Assembly (NCBI RefSeq): GCF_000023585.1 | Contig: NC_012914.1 | Location: forward strand, 2,619,001-2,683,000 | Source of the DNA: Paenibacillus sp. JDR-2 | GTDB taxonomy: Bacteria > Bacillota > Bacilli > Paenibacillales > Paenibacillaceae | DNA: 64,000 bases | Reading direction: 5' to 3' | Shown: piece after piece, positions 10,084 through 18,396 of the stretch | How positions within the stretch are numbered: the stretch's first letter is position 1 | Layout: every line of letters starts with the position of its first letter | Position numbers and translations under genes: made by a program | The notes under the pieces: generated by a model | Database searches by the model: none | What the model was told of the DNA's origin: nothing | The model's input: the letters and a program-made list of their open reading frames with translations, nothing else

Positions 10084-10896
10084 ATGGCAGGTTCAGCTGA
10101 AGTGATTATTTACGTTGTATCCGACGCTGCGGGCGATACCGGAGAGCTCGTCGTAAGGGCAGCGGTAGCACAGTTCCATCCGGTTCAGACAGACATTCGC
10201 CGCGCACCGTTTGTCATGGATGTGCCCACTCTGGAGCGGTTCGTTCTGCAAGCCAAGCTGTCCGGCGCAATCGTTCTCTATACGCTCGTTATCCCGCATT
10301 TGCGGGAAGCGATGAAGAACCTGGCCAGGGAGCATCAAGTGGAAGCCATTGATCTGCTTGGGTCGCTGATCGAAAGCCTAGAACGGCAGACCGGCCGCCA
10401 TTCGCGTCAGGAACCTGGTCTTAACCATGTTCTTGACGCGGATTATTTCCGCAAAGTGGATGCCGTCGAATTTGCAGTTCGTTACGATGATGCCAAGGAC
10501 CCTTCCGGAGTACTGAAAGCGGATATCGTACTGATCGGCGTATCGCGGACGTCGAAGACACCGTTGTCCATGTATCTGGCGCATCAAAAATTCAAAGTAG
10601 CCAATATTCCGCTCGTCCCGGAAATTAAGCCGCCTAAGGAACTTTTCAACGTCCCGGTGGAACGGATTATCGGCCTTACGATTGGAGTTCCGTATTTGAA
10701 CACCATTCGGAAGGAAAGGCTTAAGGCGCTTGGATTACCGGATAGCGCTTCGTATGCCGCGGAGGACCGGATCTTGAAGGAGCTTGAATACGCGGAAGCG
10801 ATTATGAAACAAATCGGCTGCGTCGTGATCGATGTATCGCATCGCGCGGTAGAAGAAACGGCGAGTCTGATTATGGAGCATTTTCGCGGCGTTTAA
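10084..10896 (+). CDS. yqfL: Pyruvate, phosphate dikinase regulatory protein family (DUF299 kinase-pyrophosphorylase)
   Basis: A 270-residue protein with the family motifs VSDAAGDTGELV near the N-terminus and the P-loop-like GVSRTSKTPLSMYLA in the middle. Members reversibly phosphorylate PPDK or PEP synthase on threonine using ADP and Pi. The ATG at 10084 has AGAGAAGGG at 10066-10074 with 9-base spacing; ATGs at 10075 and 10078 are less well spaced. In Bacillus the homologue YqfL (CcpN neighbourhood) lies in the same region. The PPDK target is not in the window. Confidence 0.92.
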   Translation: MAGSAEVIIYVVSDAAGDTGELVVRAAVAQFHPVQTDIRRAPFVMDVPTLERFVLQAKLSGAIVLYTLVIPHLREAMKNLAREHQVEAIDLLGSLIESLERQTGRHSRQEPGLNHVLDADYFRKVDAVEFAVRYDDAKDPSGVLKADIVLIGVSRTSKTPLSMYLAHQKFKVANIPLVPEIKPPKELFNVPVERIIGLTIGVPYLNTIRKERLKALGLPDSASYAAEDRILKELEYAEAIMKQIGCVVIDVSHRAVEETASLIMEHFRGV

Positions 10897-10979
10897 GCCA
10901 AAATGCAGGATTTTTTTGAAGTATTGCCGTATATAATAGTACGGTAATTGAAATATACAACAATAAGCGGTGATGCGTG

Positions 10980-11450
10980 ATGGAGCTGAATCAACCGACA
11001 GTCGTCGTTGACGGCGACGCTTGTCCCGTTAAGACCGAAATTGCTCGGACCGCACGCAGCTTTGGTGTCCCGGTTGTCATGGTATCCTCCTATGACCATC
11101 GGCTTGAGCCGCAGGAAGGTGTTTCGGTTGTGCAGGTCGACCGGAGCAGCCAATCGGTCGACTTGTATATCGTCAATCATATAGCCAAAGGCGATATCGT
11201 GATTACTCAGGATTTTGGTCTGGCATGTATTGCAATTGGAAAAGGGGCGGTCGTCTTGTCTCCGCGCGGCGAGCAGTATTCGGACGAGAACATCGATTAT
11301 TTGATGGAGCGGCGTCATGAATCTGCAAAAAAAAGGCGTGCCGGAGGTAAAACGAAAGGCCCAAAAGCAATGAATCATGAGGATCGGGAGCGTTTTCAAC
11401 AAAAGTTGACAAAAGTTTTATCAAACTTGCAGGAGAAACATGACATTTAG
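10980..11450 (+). CDS. yqxD: YaiI/YqxD family protein (DUF188)
   Basis: A 156-residue protein with the family's N-terminal VVDGDACPVK motif and a second conserved stretch GDIVITQDFGLA, resembling NYN/PIN-like nuclease folds with clustered acidic residues. Activity is not established. B. subtilis yqxD precedes dnaG, as here. The start may be the GTG at 10977 or the ATG at 10980; both are read. A TATAAT at 10932-10937 could be a -10 box but no good -35 box accompanies it. Confidence 0.9.
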   Translation: MELNQPTVVVDGDACPVKTEIARTARSFGVPVVMVSSYDHRLEPQEGVSVVQVDRSSQSVDLYIVNHIAKGDIVITQDFGLACIAIGKGAVVLSPRGEQYSDENIDYLMERRHESAKKRRAGGKTKGPKAMNHEDRERFQQKLTKVLSNLQEKHDI

Positions 11451-11491
11451 CGAATATTATTTACGTGTCATTAGGATGAAGGTGATGGATA

Positions 11492-13330
11492 ATGACCTAC
11501 GGTAAAATACCGGATGACGTTATTGAGGCGGTACGCCGTCATCATGACATCGTAGATACGGTGAGCAAATACGTTCATCTCTCTAAGAACGGCAAGTATA
11601 TGAAAGGGCTTTGTCCCTTCCACTCGGAGAAGACGCCTTCCTTCACCGTGACGCCGGAGCTGCAGATTTTTCACTGCTACGGCTGCGGCAAGACAGGCAA
11701 CGTTATCCGGTTCGTGGAAGAGATCGAAAGCTATACCTTTCCAGAAGCGGTCCGAGTGCTTGCCGAAGAGGCAGGCATACCTGTTACATGGGCTAATCCG
11801 GACGGCTCGAAGCCAACGGCAGCCGATACGGAACGCAGCGCTGTTCTTGAAGCGCATGAGCTGACTGCAAAGCTGTACAACTATTTGTTGAACAATACGC
11901 AGCATGGCCGTGCCGCTAAAGACTATTTGCGCGATCGCGGGCTTGGCGACAAACTGATCAATCATTTTATGATCGGTTATGCGCCGGAACAGTGGGATAC
12001 GCTAAGCCGGTTCTTAACAGCCAGAAATTTCGATTCCTCCTTAATGGAAAAAGGGGGGCTGCTATCCGCGAAATCAGACGGAAGCGGATATGTGGACCGT
12101 TTTCGGGGACGAATTATGTTTCCGATTTGGGATCGGGACGGCAAAGTAACGGCGTTTGCGGGACGAATAATCGGTGAAGGCCAGCCGAAATATTTGAACT
12201 CACCGGAAACGATGCTGTTTACGAAAAGCCGCACGATTTACAATCTGCATCATGCGCGACCTGCCATCCGCAAGAGCAAGCAAGTTGTTTTATTCGAAGG
12301 GTATATGGATGTTATTAAATCTTGGAGTGCTGGCGTAAAGAACGGGATTGCCACAATGGGAACGGCCTTGACGGAAGAACATTGCAGCATCCTTGCTAGG
12401 CAGGCTGAAGAAATTGTGATCTGTTATGACGGTGATGACGCCGGACAAGCTGCCGCTATGAAGTCTATTCCGATGCTCGAAGGAGCAGGGCTTAGAGTGA
12501 TGGTGGCCATGCTTCCAAAAGGAAAGGATCCGGATGAATATATTACCGAATACGGTCCGGATGATTATCTTCGAGAAGTCATTGATCAGCCTGTCACAAC
12601 TACAAAATTTAAGCTTATATATTCAAGAAAAAACCATATACTGCTAAAAGAAGAAGGTCGGAAAAATTACTTGCTTGAAGCCGCCGGAATTGTGGCAGAG
12701 CTTGATTCGGCTATTGAACGCGAGGTTTACCTGCAGGAGCTTTCACGCGAATTTAATTTCCCATTAGAGGTATTAAAGCAGGATTGTCATATTAAGCATC
12801 AAGAATTGCAAAAAAAGAAACCCGGAAGGGATAATAACGACAATTCGTGGAATAATGGTAGGAATGAAAATCGCCGAAGATCGGGGCCTCCTGTGCTAAT
12901 GCCTGCTTATACGTATGTTGAGCGGAGGCTGCTTCATGTGATGATGCGAGACAGGGATGTGGCGCAAACGGTCCATGAAAAGCTGGGAGACGCGTTCAAT
13001 ATTGAGGATCACGCAGCGCTTGCTGCTTATTTATACGCATTTTATGCGCAGGGCTATGATCCGGATGCCGGGAGGTTTATTGCCTCGCTCCAAGACGAAC
13101 GTCTGGAGAGAACGGCTGCAGCCATTCTGATGATGGACGGAGATTTTCCTTTTGACGATGCAATTTTGGAAGCCGATATTCAGGACATTATCAAAGTACC
13201 TAGGTTCCGGGAGATCGACCGAAAAAAAGAGGAAATGATGCAGGCGGAACGCGCCGGAGATCATCTGCTCGCCGCGCAAATGTTAAGTGAGATTATAACC
13301 CTAGAGAGACAGCTAAAAGGAACGACTTGA
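11492..13330 (+). CDS. dnaG: DNA primase
   Basis: A 612-residue primase that makes RNA primers at the replication fork. The N-terminal zinc-binding domain has C41, H44, C62 and C65 (CPFH ... CYGC). The Toprim core shows FEGYMDVI and ICYDGDDAGQAA, giving the metal-binding acidic residues. A low-complexity linker rich in Asn/Arg/Lys (around residues 450-470) leads to the C-terminal helicase-interaction domain. An AAGGTGATGG ribosome binding site precedes ATG 11492. It forms the macromolecular synthesis operon with sigA. Confidence 0.97.
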   Translation: MTYGKIPDDVIEAVRRHHDIVDTVSKYVHLSKNGKYMKGLCPFHSEKTPSFTVTPELQIFHCYGCGKTGNVIRFVEEIESYTFPEAVRVLAEEAGIPVTWANPDGSKPTAADTERSAVLEAHELTAKLYNYLLNNTQHGRAAKDYLRDRGLGDKLINHFMIGYAPEQWDTLSRFLTARNFDSSLMEKGGLLSAKSDGSGYVDRFRGRIMFPIWDRDGKVTAFAGRIIGEGQPKYLNSPETMLFTKSRTIYNLHHARPAIRKSKQVVLFEGYMDVIKSWSAGVKNGIATMGTALTEEHCSILARQAEEIVICYDGDDAGQAAAMKSIPMLEGAGLRVMVAMLPKGKDPDEYITEYGPDDYLREVIDQPVTTTKFKLIYSRKNHILLKEEGRKNYLLEAAGIVAELDSAIEREVYLQELSREFNFPLEVLKQDCHIKHQELQKKKPGRDNNDNSWNNGRNENRRRSGPPVLMPAYTYVERRLLHVMMRDRDVAQTVHEKLGDAFNIEDHAALAAYLYAFYAQGYDPDAGRFIASLQDERLERTAAAILMMDGDFPFDDAILEADIQDIIKVPRFREIDRKKEEMMQAERAGDHLLAAQMLSEIITLERQLKGTT

Positions 13331-13361
13331 CGATCGGTTCTAGGGAGGAGGGAGTCGGAAT

Positions 13362-14492
13362 ATGGCGAATGATCAGCATACTGAACTAGATGCCGAACAA
13401 AAATTGGATTTAGTGAAGGAACAATTGATTGAACAGGGGAAGAAAAGAGCCTCCTTAACTTATAAAGAGATTATGGAGAAATTATCGCCGTTTGATCAGG
13501 ATCCGGAGCAAATCGATGAGTTTTTCGAACAGCTTGACGATTTGGGAATTGAGGTATTGAACGAGAGGGACGAGGATCGTGACCCGCTTAACCGCGGAGA
13601 AGATTCGGAACGCGAAAGTGATGACTTCAACTTCGACGATGACCTGGCTCTTCCTCCAGGGATTAAAATTAATGACCCTGTACGCATGTATTTGAAGGAA
13701 ATCGGCCGTGTTCCGCTCTTGTCGGCGGATGATGAAATCGAATTGGCAAGACGGATTGAGAACGGGGATGAGGAAGCGAAGCGCAGACTTGCGGAAGCAA
13801 ACCTTCGTCTCGTTGTCAGTATCGCGAAACGCTATGTAGGCCGGGGAATGTTGTTCCTTGATTTGATTCAGGAAGGCAACATGGGTCTGATTAAAGCGGT
13901 AGAGAAGTTTGACCATCAAAAAGGCTTTAAGTTCAGTACGTACGCAACATGGTGGATTCGCCAGGCAATTACGCGCGCCATTGCGGACCAAGCGCGTACC
14001 ATTCGGATTCCGGTTCACATGGTCGAAACGATCAACAAGTTGATCCGGGTCTCGAGACAGCTCCTTCAAGAGCTCGGGCGCGAACCGACCCCGGAAGAAA
14101 TCGCTGCAGAGATGGAACTTAGCACCGATAAAGTAAGGGAAATTATGAAGATTGCTCAAGAGCCGGTATCGCTCGAAACACCGATCGGTGAAGAAGACGA
14201 TTCGCATCTTGGCGACTTCATTGAGGATCAGGAAGCACTTGCACCTGCTGACGCAGCGGCTTATGAGCTGCTCAAGGAGCAGTTGGAAGATGTTCTTGAT
14301 ACATTGACAGAGCGTGAGGAAAATGTACTCCGTCTGCGTTTTGGCCTTGACGATGGCCGTACTCGCACCCTCGAAGAGGTTGGCAAAGTATTCGGCGTAA
14401 CCCGTGAACGGATTCGTCAGATCGAAGCGAAAGCACTCCGGAAGCTCCGTCACCCAAGCCGCAGCAAACGGCTTAAAGATTTCCTAGAATAA
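13362..14492 (+). CDS. sigA: RNA polymerase primary sigma factor SigA
   Basis: A 376-residue group 1 sigma factor. Region 1.1 is short and acidic, region 2 contains [17 protein letters not shown] (core binding, -10 recognition), and region 4 ends with the helix-turn-helix [19 protein letters not shown] that reads the -35 element. A GGGAGGAGGG ribosome binding site lies upstream. dnaG-sigA pairing is conserved in Firmicutes. Confidence 0.98.
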   Translation: MANDQHTELDAEQKLDLVKEQLIEQGKKRASLTYKEIMEKLSPFDQDPEQIDEFFEQLDDLGIEVLNERDEDRDPLNRGEDSERESDDFNFDDDLALPPGIKINDPVRMYLKEIGRVPLLSADDEIELARRIENGDEEAKRRLAEANLRLVVSIAKRYVGRGMLFLDLIQEGNMGLIKAVEKFDHQKGFKFSTYATWWIRQAITRAIADQARTIRIPVHMVETINKLIRVSRQLLQELGREPTPEEIAAEMELSTDKVREIMKIAQEPVSLETPIGEEDDSHLGDFIEDQEALAPADAAAYELLKEQLEDVLDTLTEREENVLRLRFGLDDGRTRTLEEVGKVFGVTRERIRQIEAKALRKLRHPSRSKRLKDFLE

Positions 14493-14510
14493 GATAGCTT
14501 TAACCGATAA

Positions 14511-14545
14511 GGACCTTTCTGCTCTTGCAGCAAGGTCTTTTTTTC
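14511..14545 (+). terminator. Rho-independent terminator after sigA
   Basis: GACCTT-TCTGC and GCAGC-AAGGTC pair around a TCTT loop and are followed by a run of seven T, about 20 bases after the sigA stop. Confidence 0.85.
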
Positions 14546-14591
14546 CAATTGACCCTATCGTCATTCTACCTGAGAGGACAACATAAGGCAT

Positions 14592-15431
14592 ATGAATGAA
14601 GAGCGACGCCAGATTATCGTCAGAGAAATTGAGCACTGGAGCAGGAGCAAATTGCTGCCGGACCAATATTGTGATTTTCTGCTTAACTTGTATATGGATC
14701 ATGATCAAGAAGCCAAACGTGAATCCAATCATTCGATTGCCAAAGCGGTAATGGCCGTTCAACAGGCTTCCGGCAAACATTGGCTCCTTACATTTGGTTT
14801 TTTTACCTTTATTTCCTTTGTTGTGCTTTATTTTAACGTTTTTCACCCTCTATTGCAAATTGGGGTTTCGGCCGTTGGCGTCATTGGATTGCTATGGTTT
14901 GGCGCCCGTTTGAGGCGGCGCCACGAGTCAGCGGGGCTTGCTGTAACCGGTGCAGGCATGTTGTTGATGCTTGGTGCAGGCCTATACATATTAGATCAGC
15001 ATGAGATGACGGAATGGGGTTGGCAGGCGGGAATGCTTGGTTTTTGCGCGCTGTTCTGGGTAGTATACGGAATTGCGGCAAGAATCCAGCTGCTGCATCT
15101 TTGCGGCTGGCTTGCGGGAATAATGGTATATGCATGGCTGCTCGCCAAGTTTACGAAAGCGCCGGAGTGGTATGAATCACAACTGTATTGGATGCCTCTT
15201 TCGGTCCTGTTTGGGTGGGGGAGCTGGTTTGTCCATCGTTGGTCCAAGCAGGCGGCCGTGGTTTTATTCGCGGCATGCGCGATTTTGTGGTTTATGCCGG
15301 AGTTATACGAAATGATTGTATGGAAAGAACCGGTTATGCTGCAACTGCAGCTTCAGTTGCTCTTAAAGATTGCTGCAGGCGGCGGACTGTTGTTCTTTAT
15401 GCGAAAACAATGGATGGTGTGGGTTGCTTAA
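14592..15431 (+). CDS. Predicted multi-pass membrane protein, DUF2157-like N-terminus
   Basis: A 279-residue protein I cannot assign to a function. Residues 1-60 are soluble and helical (IEHWSRSKLLPDQYCDFLLNLY), resembling the N-terminal segment of DUF2157 proteins; from about residue 62 on there are roughly eight to nine hydrophobic segments. It lies between sigA and trmK, follows a terminator, and its stop overlaps the trmK start by one base, so it is probably co-transcribed with trmK and yqfO. AGAGGAC about 15 bases upstream is a modest ribosome binding site. Confidence 0.75.
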   Translation: MNEERRQIIVREIEHWSRSKLLPDQYCDFLLNLYMDHDQEAKRESNHSIAKAVMAVQQASGKHWLLTFGFFTFISFVVLYFNVFHPLLQIGVSAVGVIGLLWFGARLRRRHESAGLAVTGAGMLLMLGAGLYILDQHEMTEWGWQAGMLGFCALFWVVYGIAARIQLLHLCGWLAGIMVYAWLLAKFTKAPEWYESQLYWMPLSVLFGWGSWFVHRWSKQAAVVLFAACAILWFMPELYEMIVWKEPVMLQLQLQLLLKIAAGGGLLFFMRKQWMVWVA

Positions 15432-16219
15432 TGTTGAAACTATCGAGACGTCTGCAAAGGATTGCAGACTTTGTAACACCGGGCTCGCGTGTAGCGGATA
15501 TCGGTTCCGACCATGCGCTGCTTCCGGTATTTTTGATTCAATCGGGCAAAGTGCCGTCTGCTATTGCAGGCGAGCTGAATCCCGGTCCTTTCGAAGCTGC
15601 ACGTAAGCAAGCCGCGGATGCGGGCCTTACCGGCAAGCTGCAGGTCCGCAGAGGGGACGGTTTATCCGTTCTGCAGCCAGGCGAGGCCGATACGGTAACC
15701 ATTGCGGGAATGGGCGGCAGCTTAATGAGCAGCATTCTTGAAGAAGGTTATTCAGCCGGTAAGCTGGAAGGGGTAAAGGAGCTTGTTCTGCAGCCTAATG
15801 TCGGCGAAGAGTTTGTGCGAAGCTGGCTATTGAAGCGCGGTTGGTTCCTTGCGGAAGAGTCCATTCTGGAGGAAGACGATAAAATTTACGAAGTGCTGCA
15901 TGCCTTTAAATTTGATGAGGCTGAATGGAAGAAACGGAATACGGAAGTGTATGATCCTTCTTTCCTTACACTCCCCACTTATAAGGAGAAGGGGGCTGTG
16001 ATTCTGGAGAAGATGGGGCCGCATCTGCTTCGTGCACCGCAGGAAGTATTTTTCAAAAAGTGGCGTCTGGAGCTTGATAAGCTTGGCAAGATTATAGCCC
16101 AGATGTCCCAATCCGATCTTGAGCAAGCGGAACAGAAGAAGCAGCAATTCCGTGAAGAAATGAATGTAATCGAGGAGGTGCTTCAATGTTTGCAAACGGG
16201 CAGACCGTCATCCAAATAA
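15431..16219 (+). CDS. trmK: tRNA (adenine(22)-N1)-methyltransferase
   Basis: A 262-residue class I SAM-dependent methyltransferase. The SAM motif VADIGSDHALLPVFL is at about residues 22-36, followed by GELNPGPFEAA and the catalytic-region TVTIAGMGGSL. TrmK methylates A22 in the D-arm of tRNAs. The frame is open upstream, but the ATG at 15431 begins the family N-terminus (MLKLSRRLQRIADFV). In Firmicutes trmK lies between sigA and the Nif3-like gene, as here; the two overlap by 34 bases. Confidence 0.95.
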   Translation: MLKLSRRLQRIADFVTPGSRVADIGSDHALLPVFLIQSGKVPSAIAGELNPGPFEAARKQAADAGLTGKLQVRRGDGLSVLQPGEADTVTIAGMGGSLMSSILEEGYSAGKLEGVKELVLQPNVGEEFVRSWLLKRGWFLAEESILEEDDKIYEVLHAFKFDEAEWKKRNTEVYDPSFLTLPTYKEKGAVILEKMGPHLLRAPQEVFFKKWRLELDKLGKIIAQMSQSDLEQAEQKKQQFREEMNVIEEVLQCLQTGRPSSK

Positions 16220-17307
16220 TGGAGCAGCTTGCGCCAAAGCATTACGCGGTTGAGAATGACAAAATCGGGCTGCAGCTTGGGACGTTGAATAAGGAGATCC
16301 GGAATATCGTTGTAGCATTGGATGTGACGGATGAAGTTGTCGATGAAGCCATTGCCGCAGGAGCAGGGCTTATTATCGCGCATCATGCCATCATTTACCG
16401 TCCTTTGGCGAAACTGGATACTTCAACTCCCGCAGGCAGGCTGTATGAGAAGCTGATTAAAAATGATATCGCGGTCTATATTTCGCATACCAATCTGGAT
16501 GTGGCTGACGGTGGCATTAACGACTGGATGGCCGATCTGGTAGGCATTAAGGCTGAAGGCCGCCAAAGTCTCGAAGAAGTGCATACGGATAAGTTGTATA
16601 AGCTGGTTGTTTTTGTCCCGGAGGAGCAGCATGAAAAGGTGCTTCAAGCGATGTTCCAGGCGGGAGCGGGCCATATCGGAGACTACAGCCATTGCAGCTT
16701 TAATATCGAAGGAACCGGAACGTTCCTTCCTGGCGAAGGCACGAATCCATTTATCGGCAAGCAGGGACAATTGGAAAAAGCAAAGGAAATCCGCATTGAA
16801 ACGATTGTTCCGCATAGCGTTCATCGCAAGGTTGTTCAGGCTATGCTGAAAGCTCATCCATATGAAGAGGTCGCTTATGACCTGTATTCTGTTGATCTGA
16901 AGGGCAGATCCTTTGGCCTTGGCCGAAGCGGAAAGCTGGAGCAGCCTGTCACCCTTGGCGAATTGGTCGAGAAGGTAAAGGAAGTATTCGAGGTACCTTA
17001 TGTTCGTCTGGTTGGAGACCCGAACCGAGTCATTAAGAAGGCTGCCGTATTAGGCGGCTCTGGCGGGCGTTACACCCGTCATGCGCAATTTGCCGGTGCG
17101 GATGTGCTCATCACGGGAGACGTCGATTACCATACGGCTCATGACGCGCTTGCAGACGGTCTTTCGATTATTGACCCGGGTCATAACGTCGAGAAAATTA
17201 TGAAGCAGCGTGTAGCCGACTGGCTGAATCAACAGCTTGCAGAACGGAAATATGAGACAAAAGCTGTTTATTCCACCATTAATACGGAGCCTTTCCGGTT
17301 CATGTAG
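16186..17307 (+). CDS. yqfO: Nif3-like dinuclear metal centre protein
   Basis: A 373-residue NIF3-family protein. Metal ligands expected in the family are visible in HHAIIYRPL and DVDYHTAHDA. Like B. subtilis YqfO, it is longer than E. coli YbgI because of an inserted middle domain (about residues 130-230; KLVVFVPEEQHEKVL and similar, PII/CutA-like). The function is unsettled; a GTP cyclohydrolase-like role has been proposed for the family. A GGAGGTG ribosome binding site inside trmK precedes ATG 16186. Confidence 0.93.
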   Translation: MFANGQTVIQIMEQLAPKHYAVENDKIGLQLGTLNKEIRNIVVALDVTDEVVDEAIAAGAGLIIAHHAIIYRPLAKLDTSTPAGRLYEKLIKNDIAVYISHTNLDVADGGINDWMADLVGIKAEGRQSLEEVHTDKLYKLVVFVPEEQHEKVLQAMFQAGAGHIGDYSHCSFNIEGTGTFLPGEGTNPFIGKQGQLEKAKEIRIETIVPHSVHRKVVQAMLKAHPYEEVAYDLYSVDLKGRSFGLGRSGKLEQPVTLGELVEKVKEVFEVPYVRLVGDPNRVIKKAAVLGGSGGRYTRHAQFAGADVLITGDVDYHTAHDALADGLSIIDPGHNVEKIMKQRVADWLNQQLAERKYETKAVYSTINTEPFRFM

Positions 17308-17328
17308 CATTTGGGACGATAAAACAGG

Positions 17329-17357
17329 TTGAGGTTTTGTAAAATACCTTGTATACT
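17329..17357 (+). promoter_or_regulatory. Promoter of rnpB
   Basis: TTGAGG at 17329-17334 and TATACT at 17352-17357 with a 17-base spacer, ending 11 bases before the 5' arm of RNase P RNA. Confidence 0.82.
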
Positions 17358-17368
17358 TATTCGTGCAT

Positions 17369-17775
17369 CGGAAAGTTTGACAGACAATCGCTGGCGGCCT
17401 CGTTGCCGCGAGAGGAAAGTCCGGGCTCCACAGGGCAGGGTGCTGGATAACGTCCAGTCAGCGCGAGCTGAAGGATAGTGCCACAGAAATGGACCGCCGA
17501 TGGCTGGTTTACACCAGCACAGGCAAGGGTGGAACCGTGGTGTAAGAGACCACGAGGAGTATGGGTGACTATATTCCTGGTAAACCCCACTTGGAGCAAG
17601 ACCGAGAGAACGTAGCAGCCTAGAGCTGCAGCCTTAGCCCGAGGCTCGTTCGGGTTGGTTGCTTGAGCTGTTTAGCAATGAACAGCCTAGATAGATGATT
17701 GTCGCTTCTTCGTGGGAGGGTCGTTCCCGTTAATACCACTTGAAGTACAGAACCCGGCTTACGGCAAACTTTCCG
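17369..17775 (+). ncRNA. rnpB: RNase P RNA, class B
   Basis: The catalytic RNA that trims 5' leaders from tRNA precursors. The P1 helix is formed by CGGAAAGTTTG (17369-17379) and CAAACTTTCCG (17765-17775). The conserved core GAGGAAAGTCCGGGCTCC appears near the 5' end and ACAGAACCCGGCTTA near the 3' end. Length (407 bases) and sequence type fit the Bacillus class B form. It is followed by its own terminator. Confidence 0.96.
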
Positions 17776-17793
17776 CAACGGACAACAAATTAC

Positions 17794-17823
17794 GCCTCCT
17801 GGCATTCGCCGGGAGGCTTTTTT
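17794..17823 (+). terminator. Terminator of rnpB
   Basis: GCCTCCTGGC and GCCGGGAGGC pair around ATTC, followed by TTTTTT, 18 bases after the rnpB 3' arm. Confidence 0.88.
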
Positions 17824-17848
17824 GTTGCTTGTTGCGGAAAGTTTCGGT

Positions 17849-17956
17849 GGTTGGCTGCTGGGTCGTCGGGGCCGGAGTATCTCTCCTTAGTCGCCAACCC
17901 TCTTCCTGCACGACAACAAATAAGCTCCCTTGGCTTATGCAAACGAGCTTATTTGT
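17849..17956. repeat. Two adjacent inverted repeats downstream of rnpB
   Basis: GGTTGGC (17849-17855) pairs with GCCAACC (17893-17899), enclosing GTATCTC and CCTTA motifs. Next, ACAAATAAGCTC (17916-17927) pairs perfectly with GAGCTTATTTGT (17945-17956) around a 17-base loop. No gene is seen in 17824-18396. The second may act as a terminator; the role of the first is unknown. Confidence 0.6.
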
Positions 17957-18001
17957 TTACCTCAAACCGATGGTCGCCTCGCAAAGCCCGTGCTTGCTAC
18001 A

Positions 18002-18031
18002 GCCAAGGCTAAGGTGCACCTTAGCCTTGGC
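18002..18031. repeat. Perfect 30-bp palindrome
   Basis: GCCAAGGCTAAGGTG (18002-18016) is followed directly by its exact reverse complement to 18031, with no loop and no T-run. It could form a cruciform, bind a dimeric protein, or be a repeat-element core. No function is assigned. Confidence 0.75.
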
Positions 18032-18044
18032 GGGCTCGGCTAGG

Positions 18045-18224
18045 TTGCACGAAATGCAGGATAATTCCATGTAGCTGCGAGGGAGGGGAGATACATTGCA
18101 TTAACTGCAGGATATTCCACTGTAAAGGCTTATAAACCGCATATTTGGAGAAATATACTGCATTTCATGCAATATAAGACCGATTACAGGTAAAAAAGAG
18201 CTTAATATACTGCATTTCGTGCAA
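18045..18224. repeat. Four copies of a TGCA-flanked repeat, two in each orientation
   Basis: TGCACGAAATGCAGGAT (18046-18062) and TTGCATTAACTGCAGGAT (18096-18113) run one way, each followed by an ATTCCA motif. CTGCATTTCATGCA (18159-18172) and CTGCATTTCGTGCA (18210-18223) run the other way, each preceded by AATATA. Within each orientation the copies are 51 bases apart. They look like decaying copies of an intergenic repeat. Confidence 0.65.
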
Positions 18225-18254
18225 GGTGAGCAGTTTAAAGTCACTTCAAAATCG

Positions 18255-18300
18255 CTTCAAAAGAAAAGCATCCTCGGCGAAATGCCAGAGGATGCTTTCC
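18255..18300 (-). terminator. Terminator of the subtilase gene
   Basis: On the minus strand AAAGCATCCTC (18288-18298 complement) pairs with GAGGATGCTTT (18265-18275 complement), extended by GGC/GCC, and is followed by TTTTCTTTTG. It lies about 100 bases after the subtilase stop. Confidence 0.75.
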
Positions 18301-18396
18301 ATTTCTATAAAAATGAACGGCGGGAGTTGAGGGTAAAGGCAAGTTTGTTCTGGAAGAGTTTAGAGTTTACGTCCCGTCCCGAGCGATCTGCCGTTC

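Noticed and set aside
13482..14453. 323-codon open frame on the minus strand
   Set aside because: Antisense shadow of sigA, produced by its codon pattern.
15188..15430. N-terminal extension of trmK
   Set aside because: The frame is open but lies within the preceding membrane protein gene; the trmK family begins at the ATG at 15431.
17620..18074. Small open frames over rnpB and its downstream region
   Set aside because: They overlap the RNase P RNA or hairpins and have no ribosome binding sites or family resemblance.
18045..18224. CRISPR array
   Set aside because: Only four short imperfect copies in two orientations, no uniform spacers, and no cas genes in the window.
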